Positions 61,788-64,000 of a stretch of 64,000 nucleotides of DNA are shown piece after piece (position 1 is the first letter of the stretch; each line of letters starts with the position of its first letter). A program made the translations under genes and the position numbers. A model generated the notes under the pieces. It did not search any database. It was given only the letters and a program-made list of their open reading frames with translations, and was not told the origin of the DNA. The stretch covers positions 20,201,879 through 20,265,878 of the forward strand of contig OZ038434.1 in the NCBI GenBank assembly GCA_964036275.1, in the 5' to 3' direction. Source of the DNA: Litoditis marina. Its lineage: Eukaryota; Nematoda; Chromadorea; Rhabditida; Rhabditidae.

Positions 61788-62758
61788 AAACTGGACAATC
61801 TGTCCACTTTTTGTCCCCAAGGACATTGAAAAACTTTCCTCGGGACAAAAATTGGACAACCTGTTTACTTTTTGTCTTCAGGAAACCAACTGGACTGGAC
61901 AATCTGCCCACCTTTTGTCCTCAAGGACGTTGAAAACATTACCTCGGGACAAAAATTGGACAATCTGTTCACTTTTTGTCCTCAAGGATGTTGGAAACAT
62001 TTCCTCGGGACCAAAAATTGGACGACCTGTTCACTTTTTATCTTCAGGAAACCAACTGGACAATCTGTCCACCTTTTGTCCTCAAGGATGTTGAAAACAT
62101 TACCTTGGGACAAAAATTGGACAATCTGTCCACTTTCTGTCCCCAAGGATGTTGAAAACATTTCTTCGGGACAAAAATTGGACAACCTGTTTACTTTTTG
62201 TCTTCAGGAAACCAACTGGACAATCTGTCCACCTTTTGTCCTCAAGGATGTTGAAAACATTACCTTGGGACGAAAATTGGACAATCTGTCCACTTTCTGT
62301 CCCCAAGGATGTTGAAAACATTTCTTCGGGACAAAAATTGGACAACCTGTTTACTTTTTGTCTTCAGGAAACCAACTGGACAATCTGTCCATCTTTTGTC
62401 CTCAAGGATGTTGAAAACATTACCTCGGGACAAAAATTGGACAATCTGTCCACTTTTTGTCCTCAAGGATGTTGAAAACATTTCCTCGGGACAAAAATTG
62501 GATAACCTGTTTACTTTTTGTCTTCAGGAAACCAACTGGACAATCTGTCCACCTTTTGTCCTCAAGGATGTTGAAAACATTACCTCGGGACAAAAAGTGG
62601 ACAACCTGTTTACTTTTTGTCTTCAAGAAACAAACTGGACAATCTGTCCACTTTTTGTCCTCAAGGATGTTGAAAACATTCCCTCGGGACAAAATTGGAC
62701 AACCTGTTTACTTTTTGTCTTTAGGAAACAAACTGGACAATCTGTCCACCTTTTGTCC

Positions 62759-62825
62759 TCAAAGATCTCAAAAAAGATTCCTCAGGACAAAAATTGGACA
62801 ACCTGTAAACTTTTTGTCTCCAGGA
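62759..62825 (-). repeat. Diverged satellite C unit
   Basis: The unit reads AAAGATCTCAAAAAAGATTC where others have AAGGATGTTGAAAACATT, then CTCAGGAC and CTGTAAACTTTTTGTCTCC. It is the most diverged unit I noticed in satellite C, while its neighbours are typical. Confidence 0.6.
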
Positions 62826-64000
62826 AACAAACTGGACAATCTGTCCACTTTTTGTCCTCAAGGATATTGAAAAACTTTCCTCGGGACAAAAATTGGACAA
62901 CCTGTTTACTTTTTGTCTTCAGGAAACCAACTGGACTGGACAATCTGTCCACCTTTTGTCCTCAAGGATGTTGAAAACATTACCTCGGGACAAAAATTGG
63001 ACAATCTGTTCACTTTTTGTCCTCAAGGATGTTGAAAACATTTCCTCGGGACAAAAATTGGACGACCTGTTCACTTTTTGTCTTCAGGAAACCAACTGGA
63101 CAATCTGTCCACCTTTTGTCCTCAAGGATGTTGAAAACATTACCTTGGGACAAAAATTGGACAATCTGTCCACTTTCTGTCCCCAAGGATGTTGAAAACA
63201 TTTCTTCGAGACAAAAATGGGACAACCTGTTTACTTTTTGTCTTCAGGAAACCAACTGGACAATCTGTCCACCTTTTGTCCTCAAGGATGTTGAAAACAT
63301 TACCTCGGGACAAAAATTGGACAACCTGTTTACTTTTTGTCTTCAGGAAACAAACTGTACAATCTGTCCACGTTTTGTCCTCAAGGATATTGAAAAACTT
63401 TCCTCGGGACAAAAATTGGACAACCTGTTTACTTTTTGTCTTCAGGAAACCAACTGGACTGGACAATCTGTCCACCTTTTGTCCTCAAGGATGTTGAAAA
63501 CATTACCTCGGGACAAAAATTTTCTGTTCACTTTTTGTCCTCAAGGATGTTGAAAACATTTCCTCGGGACAAAAATTGGACGACCTGTTCACTTTTTGTC
63601 TTCAGGAAACCAACTGGACTGGACAATCTGTCCACCTTTTGTCCTCAAGGATGTTGAAAACATTACCTCGGGACAAAAATTTTCTGTCCACCTTTTGTCC
63701 TCAAGGATGTTGAAAACATTACCTTAGGACAAAAATTGGACAATCTGTCCACTTTCTGTCCCCAAGGATGTTGAAAACATTTCTTCGGGACAAAAATTGG
63801 ACAACCTGTTTACTTTTTGTCTTCAGGAAACCAACTGGACAATCTGTCCACCTTTTGTCCTCAAGGATGTTGAAAACATTACCTTGGGACAAAAATTGGA
63901 CAATCTGTCCACTTTCTGTCCCCAAGGATGTTGAAAACATTTCTTCGGGACAAAAATTGGACAACCTGTTAACTTTTTGTCTTCAGGAAACCAACTGGAC

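Larger units (their letters stand above)
57889..64000 (-). repeat. Satellite C, inverted arm (runs to the window end)
   Basis: The same 61- and 99-bp units appear as reverse complements, beginning at TGTCCACCTTTTG after CAGTTGGTTC. Many units carry an extra TGGAC (CTGGACTGGACAATC). The arm includes 651-bp and 1,337-bp higher-order units and two minus-strand SINE-like elements. The 627-residue open frame (57753-59636) starts in the forward arm and continues through the inversion, so it cannot be a selected gene. The array continues beyond the window. Confidence 0.93.

Noticed and set aside
55373..64000. Many overlapping 70-220-residue frames with a repeated tryptophan- and cysteine-rich pattern
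   Set aside because: Frames are open on both strands at once, cross the satellite A joint, the SINE-like elements and the inversion, and shift with unit length. No coding bias is visible.
1..64000. Telomeric repeats, rDNA or LTR retrotransposons
   Set aside because: I saw no TTAGGG-type runs, no rRNA-like segments, and no long terminal direct repeats flanking a coding interior.

Overview
The window is gene-free heterochromatin of a eukaryote, most likely an invertebrate animal (inferred from tandem satellites, tRNA-derived elements and a SINE-like tail, not from any gene). I find no coding sequence, rRNA or intact tRNA gene that I can support. Almost every open frame is a by-product of tandem repetition.

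Three satellite families fill about 98% of the window. Satellite A, a monomer of about 169 bp always in one orientation, occupies 1-18499, 19973-32614, 35565-43018, 44544-48445 and 50865-55440, roughly 278 monomers. Its left part has nested higher-order structure, including a 27-monomer unit of 4,565 bp present twice. A single 1.47-kb insertion (18500-19972) with imperfect terminal inverted repeats interrupts it; the matching empty site is still present near 14,938.

Satellite B is a 293-bp monomer carrying a tRNA-like segment on the minus strand (A box, B box and a T5 terminator). It forms three arrays inside satellite A: 32615-35564 with 10 copies, 43019-44543 with 5, and 48446-50864 with 8. 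All three have the same left and right junctions with satellite A, so they descend from one composite unit. Inner copies share a B-box substitution; edge copies do not.

Satellite C (55441-64000) is built from 61-bp and 99-bp units rich in short palindromes. It runs in one direction to about 57888 and then in the opposite direction to the window end. A tRNA-derived SINE-like element sits in it four times, always at the same site and following the orientation of its arm, so one insertion was amplified with the satellite in units of 960 bp (left arm) and 1,337 bp (right arm).

The stretch from about 37.0 to 44.7 kb carries an unusual density of one-base length changes and may contain uncorrected sequencing or assembly errors. 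Nothing here looks like an encoded pathway. The most interesting material is the repeated fusion of tRNA-derived promoters with satellite DNA, and the record of amplification steps that the variants preserve.
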